DNA of 64,000 bases, taken from NCBI RefSeq assembly GCF_001273775.1, contig NZ_CP011801.1, positions 3,016,001-3,080,000 of the forward strand, read 5' to 3'. Below, piece after piece: positions 60,609 to 64,000 of the stretch (its first letter is position 1; each line of letters begins with the position of its first letter). The DNA comes from Nitrospira moscoviensis (GTDB taxonomy: Bacteria; Nitrospirota; Nitrospiria; Nitrospirales; Nitrospiraceae). Made by a program: the position numbers and the translations under genes. The notes beneath the pieces are model-generated. The model searched no databases. It was not told the DNA's origin and worked only from the letters and a program-made list of their open reading frames with translations.

Positions 60609-60863
60609 TGTATCGATCCGCTTAATCTGAGCGTTACCGATGCCGCCAAGCATCTGCGCGTGACCCGCCAGACGCTCAATAACCTGGTGAACGAAAAAGC
60701 GGGCATCTCGCCGGACATGGCGATCCGGCTGTCCAAGGCCTTCGGCAGCAGTCCGGAGACCTGGCTCGGCTTGCAGATGGATTACGATCTTGCCCAAGCC
60801 GAGAAAAAGGCCTCCGCCCTGAAGATCGCGCGCATCGGTGCGCAGCATGCCGTAGCTTCCTAA
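60513..60863 (+). CDS. HigA-like antitoxin with N-terminus replaced by repeat
   Basis: 116 residues. From residue 35 the protein is a HigA-type XRE helix-turn-helix: PLNLSVTDAAKHLRVTRQTLNNLVNEKAGIS, then MAIRLSKAFGSSPETWLGLQMDYDLA (parts quoted). HigA proteins usually begin with K-P-x-H-P-G-E-x-L-x-E-x-F; that start is missing and the frame instead runs through the direct-repeat array (GLSRLSRLSGLSRLSGLSG). No HigB toxin lies upstream. Probably a broken or domesticated antitoxin, possibly translated from an internal start. Confidence 0.6.
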   Translation: MFGLFGLSRLSRLSGLSRLSGLSGHSSLVARHCIDPLNLSVTDAAKHLRVTRQTLNNLVNEKAGISPDMAIRLSKAFGSSPETWLGLQMDYDLAQAEKKASALKIARIGAQHAVAS

Positions 60864-60883
60864 ATCCGGCAGCGGGATGGGCA

Positions 60884-61012
60884 CCGTTTGTTTGGTTTGT
60901 CTGGTTTATTTGGTTCGTCTCGCTGTCCTCTCCCGGCACAAAAGAAACCAGACAAACCTTCTTTCAACCAGTTCCGGTTACAAAACAAACAAAACAAACC
61001 AAATAAACCTTC
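60884..61012. repeat. GTTTGTTTGGTTTGTCTGG / complementary repeat (possible two-way terminator)
   Basis: GGTTTGTCTGGTTTATTTGGTT on the left pairs with AAACCAGACAAACC and ACCAAATAAACC on the right. It sits between convergent genes. Smaller copy at 40531-40554 (GGTTTGTTTGGTTCG and AACAAACC). Confidence 0.6.
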
Positions 61013-61029
61013 CTCAAACAGCACCGTGC

Positions 61030-64000
61030 TCAGGTCCCATTGAGCGTTTGATGAATCGCCCGATACAGATGCTCGACCGCCGCTTCCTTCGTGAGCAATG
61101 TGGCGGCGCCGGCCTGGCGCATGGCGCCGTCGTTCTCCGGGCCGGCGTTGACGGAGAGGCCGATCACCACCGTATCGGGCGAGTCCCTTTTGATCCGCGC
61201 GGTCGCCTCGATGCCGTTCATCCGTGGCATGTTGATGTCCATCACGACTACGCGAGGCCGCAGTTCGCCGACGAGCGCGACTGCCGCCGCCCCGTCCGGC
61301 GCTTCGCCGACGACCTCGATGTCCGCATAGCCCTCCAGAATCGCCCGCAAGCCCTGCCGTACCATGGCGTGATCGTCGACCAGCAAGACGCGAACTTTCG
61401 CGTCTTGGAGCTTTGAGCCAGAAAGCGTTGAGCGTTGAGGTCCAGCGTTTAGACTTCCGGAGTGTCTTACTTCGTTCTCAAGCTCAATGCCCAATGCTTT
61501 TCCACTCAATGCTTCACTGCCGCCGAGCGGCAGCACCAGCGTCGCCGTGGTTCCCTGCCCCGGTGACGATTGAATGTCAAACGACCCGCCCAGCGCTTTC
61601 ATCCGCTCGCGGATGCTGAAGAGCCCGAATTTGGAGGAGAGGCCGCCGGTAGGTGTTGCAGCAGCAGCAGCAGCAGCAGCAGCAAGATCGAAGCCCGCGC
61701 CTTCGTCCCGCACCTCGATCCGCACCATGTTGGAGTCCTGCTCCATAAGCACCCAGGCGCGCCCCGTGCCGGCATGTTTGGACGAATTGATTAGCAGCTC
61801 GCGCACGGACTGGAAGAGCAAGATGGCTTGGTCCTCCGGAATGACGCCATGGCTCGCCTCCGGAACCGTCACCGTCACCGTCATCTCATACTTCTTCATG
61901 TACTCGGCCAACCACGTCAAGCCGGACGCCAGCCCCTGCTCGCGCAGGCCCGGCGGGCTCAGCTCGGCGACGAGCGTGCGGGTGTACTTGAGCGCCTCGG
62001 AAAGCACTTCGTCGGTCTCCTTCATCACCTTCGACGCGGCCGGCGTGGTGTCGGCGAAGCGCTTGTGCACACCGAGCTTCAACCGGCCCAGCACCAGCAT
62101 CTGCTGCAGATGGTCGTGCAACTCCGCGGCGAGTCGCTTGCGCTCCCGCTGCTCGGCCAAATTGAGCTCGGTGGCGAGCATGCGCAACCGGGCCTCCGAT
62201 TGCACCAACTCGGATGTCTTCTCGTTGACCGCCTGCTCCAACTCGAGGTTCCAGCTTTGCAATCTCTCTTGCGCCTCGCGCAGCGCCAGCTCAGCCTGCG
62301 CCCTGGCCGTGACGTCGGTCAGTGTCACTAACACGCGCCGCCACTCCAGATCATGCTTCGGGGCTACGAGTGAAAATTGGACGTTCAACGGCTCACCGTC
62401 CAGCCTGCGCAACAGAACCTGCCAATTAAGCAGATCGCGCCCTTCGGCGAGCGCCACCATCTCTTCAAGGAACACAGCGGCGGTTTCCGGAACGAAAATA
62501 GCCTCGAGCGAGTGGAGGAGATTTCCTTTGGAGCCCGCTTTGAACATGCGCACCGTTTCTTCGTTGACATCGCACACCCGCACAAGTTGAACCGCCCGTT
62601 GCACGACTTCCGGATGGCGCTGCAAATGCGTGCGGAGATCGGTGATTCCCTGTCGATCGATGTCGTCGAGCAGCGCTTTGACGCCCGACCAATCCTCTTC
62701 CCAAATCGAAACGCCCGCGCTCTCGAAGGTGTAGCGATACTTCGCCTCGCTCGCGCGCAACCATTCTTCCGCCCGCTTGCGCTCGGTGATGTCGAGCGAC
62801 ACGCCGCTGAACCGTACGGCCTCGCCCTGCTCGCCGTAGTAGAATCGTCCGTACAAGGAGAGCCACCGCTGTTCGCCGTTGTCGGCCCGGAAGAGGCGAT
62901 GTTCTTCGGCGAAGAAGCCTCGATCGCGTTTGGCCCGTTCCACCGCCGCCATGACGCGGGGAAGGTCCTCAGGATGCACCCGTTCTTGCCATCGCTGCAT
63001 CGAGACCGGTCCGGCCTCAGATTCATAGCCCTGCATCTGCGCATGCCGCTGATTCCATGTGGCGGCCCCCGTTCGAACATCGACGTCCCACGATCCGAGA
63101 TCGGCGCCTTCGAGCGCGAGCCGCAAGCGCGCTTCGCTTTCGCGCAGCTTCTCCTCAGCCCCCTTCCGCTCGGTAATGTCTTGCACGATCCCCACCATGC
63201 ACGCTGGTTGCCTTCGCGCCGCCGCTTGGCCGGTGCTGTGGAACCAGCGAGTCGAGCCGTCGATGCGGACTACCCGGAACTCCGCGTCGAACAGTGTGCC
63301 TTCCCGGCAGGCCGTGGCAAGCAGGTCCAGCACGCGCGGGCGATCCTCGGGATGGATGAACTCGACCCACCGGCGGGCGGCGTCGGCGGCCTGCTCCGCA
63401 GGCACGCCGAGCAGCTCGGGCAGTCCCTCACCCCAGCGATTGGCACCGGTCGCGATGTCGGTTTCCCAGGCGCCCAAATTCGCGGCGGCCATGGCTTGCC
63501 GGAGGCGCTCCTCGCTTTCGCGGAGTCTCTCCTCCGCCTGCTTGCGCTCGATGATATCGGCGGCCAGTCGCGCGAGCACATCGAGCCGCCGGCAATCCGA
63601 CTCCGGCGGCCGGTGCGGCGCCCGCCAGTGCGTCGAAATCATCCCGAGCAAACGACCGTCACGTGAGCACAGAGGCGTCGTCTGTACGCCGCGGATGCCG
63701 GTTTGCAAATACGTGGCAAGGTCGTCGGTGCCGACCATCCAGTCGCAGTCTGTCACGTCCGGGACGACGACACGTTCGCAGGCTCGCATGGCCATTCCGC
63801 ACGTACTCCTCGACACGGGTCGGACCCATTCCCAAAAGCGCGCGGCCTCGGGAGTGAAACCGCGGGAGCCCAGAAGCCGCAGCTCGCCGCGTATCGGGTC
63901 GGACATCTGCAGACTCGCGAACTCCGAACCCATCACTGCGACGGCCGCATCCAAGATGCGCTCATACAGCATGGCTACGTCGTCGGTGGCGACCAACGCG
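61030..64000 (-). CDS. Multi-PAS hybrid histidine kinase (GAF-PAS-PAS-PAS-HisKA_3-HATPase-REC), 5' end beyond window
   Basis: At least 989 residues; the frame is open to the right edge, so the start is outside. GAF (LYERILDAAVAVMGSEFASL), two PAS domains with PAC segments (each ending in DITERK), a third PAS-like region (SAGVSIWEEDWSGVKALLDD), then HisKA_3 (LAAELHDHLQQMLVLGRL), an ATPase domain containing a run of nine alanines, and a C-terminal NarL-type receiver (VVMDINMPRMNG) without HTH. The kinase-receiver half is a close paralogue of the gene at 52403. No membrane helix in the visible part. Confidence 0.88.
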   Translation of the reverse strand, partial: ALVATDDVAMLYERILDAAVAVMGSEFASLQMSDPIRGELRLLGSRGFTPEAARFWEWVRPVSRSTCGMAMRACERVVVPDVTDCDWMVGTDDLATYLQTGIRGVQTTPLCSRDGRLLGMISTHWRAPHRPPESDCRRLDVLARLAADIIERKQAEERLRESEERLRQAMAAANLGAWETDIATGANRWGEGLPELLGVPAEQAADAARRWVEFIHPEDRPRVLDLLATACREGTLFDAEFRVVRIDGSTRWFHSTGQAAARRQPACMVGIVQDITERKGAEEKLRESEARLRLALEGADLGSWDVDVRTGAATWNQRHAQMQGYESEAGPVSMQRWQERVHPEDLPRVMAAVERAKRDRGFFAEEHRLFRADNGEQRWLSLYGRFYYGEQGEAVRFSGVSLDITERKRAEEWLRASEAKYRYTFESAGVSIWEEDWSGVKALLDDIDRQGITDLRTHLQRHPEVVQRAVQLVRVCDVNEETVRMFKAGSKGNLLHSLEAIFVPETAAVFLEEMVALAEGRDLLNWQVLLRRLDGEPLNVQFSLVAPKHDLEWRRVLVTLTDVTARAQAELALREAQERLQSWNLELEQAVNEKTSELVQSEARLRMLATELNLAEQRERKRLAAELHDHLQQMLVLGRLKLGVHKRFADTTPAASKVMKETDEVLSEALKYTRTLVAELSPPGLREQGLASGLTWLAEYMKKYEMTVTVTVPEASHGVIPEDQAILLFQSVRELLINSSKHAGTGRAWVLMEQDSNMVRIEVRDEGAGFDLAAAAAAAAATPTGGLSSKFGLFSIRERMKALGGSFDIQSSPGQGTTATLVLPLGGSEALSGKALGIELENEVRHSGSLNAGPQRSTLSGSKLQDAKVRVLLVDDHAMVRQGLRAILEGYADIEVVGEAPDGAAAVALVGELRPRVVVMDINMPRMNGIEATARIKRDSPDTVVIGLSVNAGPENDGAMRQAGAATLLTKEAAVEHLYRAIHQTLNGT

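Noticed and set aside
1-64000. tRNA, rRNA, riboswitch and integrase/attachment sites
   Set aside because: I looked for tRNA arm patterns, rRNA segments and integrase genes at gene borders and saw none I could support.

Overview
This is GC-rich bacterial DNA (roughly 60-65% GC by eye) with dense operons, many two-component systems and several families of short interspersed repeats. The mix of a DabAB inorganic-carbon pump with a P-II-like partner, an NnrS-type protein, SthA transhydrogenase, RtcB/archease, many PAS/GAF kinases with stand-alone receiver proteins, and tail-to-tail intergenic repeats fits an autotrophic Nitrospira-like member of the Nitrospirota. That placement is inference; no rRNA, tRNA or core marker gene lies in the window.

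Layout. 1-4376: a 3' truncated methyltransferase and an HTH-only regulator on the minus strand, then a decayed first copy and two intact tandem copies of a LuxR-type regulator, then an alpha/beta hydrolase; this could be a small-molecule signalling locus. 4408-4956: a Phd-like antitoxin with a shortened PIN toxin. 5019-6671: an NnrS-like membrane protein and a small conserved-looking protein. 6880-10542: a thiamine-diphosphate (pyruvate oxidase-like) enzyme followed by a cytochrome b/molybdopterin fusion protein and two small proteins. 10800-15413: an EmrB/OprM/EmrA-type efflux operon. 15571-16377: lone ModA. 16720-26139: an RND pump split into two overlapping genes, its adaptor and outer-membrane factor, then a histidine kinase and a sigma-54 activator. 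26226-33526: cupin, coiled-coil protein, HDOD protein, SthA, TPR-oxygenase fusion, a membrane sensor and a PilZ protein, separated by repeats. 33623-40381: RtcB, archease, M24 peptidase and a giant AsmA-like protein, all minus strand. 40584-42497: an MFS carrier and a cyclophilin. 42710-51496: dabB-dabA-PII followed by a second kinase/sigma-54 activator pair. 51502-59501: vapBC interrupted by a repeat element, then a minus-strand phosphorelay set of kinases and receivers, including a kinase with a complete ethylene-receptor-type sensor domain. 59947-64000: Uma2-type nuclease, an N-terminally replaced HigA-like antitoxin, and a large multi-PAS kinase cut by the right edge.

How parts may work together. 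Candidate -24/-12 (sigma-54) promoters lie before the TPP-enzyme operon, the Emr operon, the RND operon and dabB, while the RND and dab operons are each followed by a kinase plus an NtrC-type sigma-54 activator. This suggests dedicated sigma-54 control of envelope efflux and of inorganic carbon uptake. The 52403-59501 cluster holds kinases and four receiver-only proteins but no DNA-binding output domain, so it probably controls partners post-translationally or signals elsewhere.

Repeats have shaped this DNA: CTAG-ended elements supply stop codons to two genes and separate vapB from vapC, a TGTTGAAAAAG-ended element occurs twice, and pyrimidine-rich direct repeats form the rtcB leader and have replaced the start of a HigA gene.
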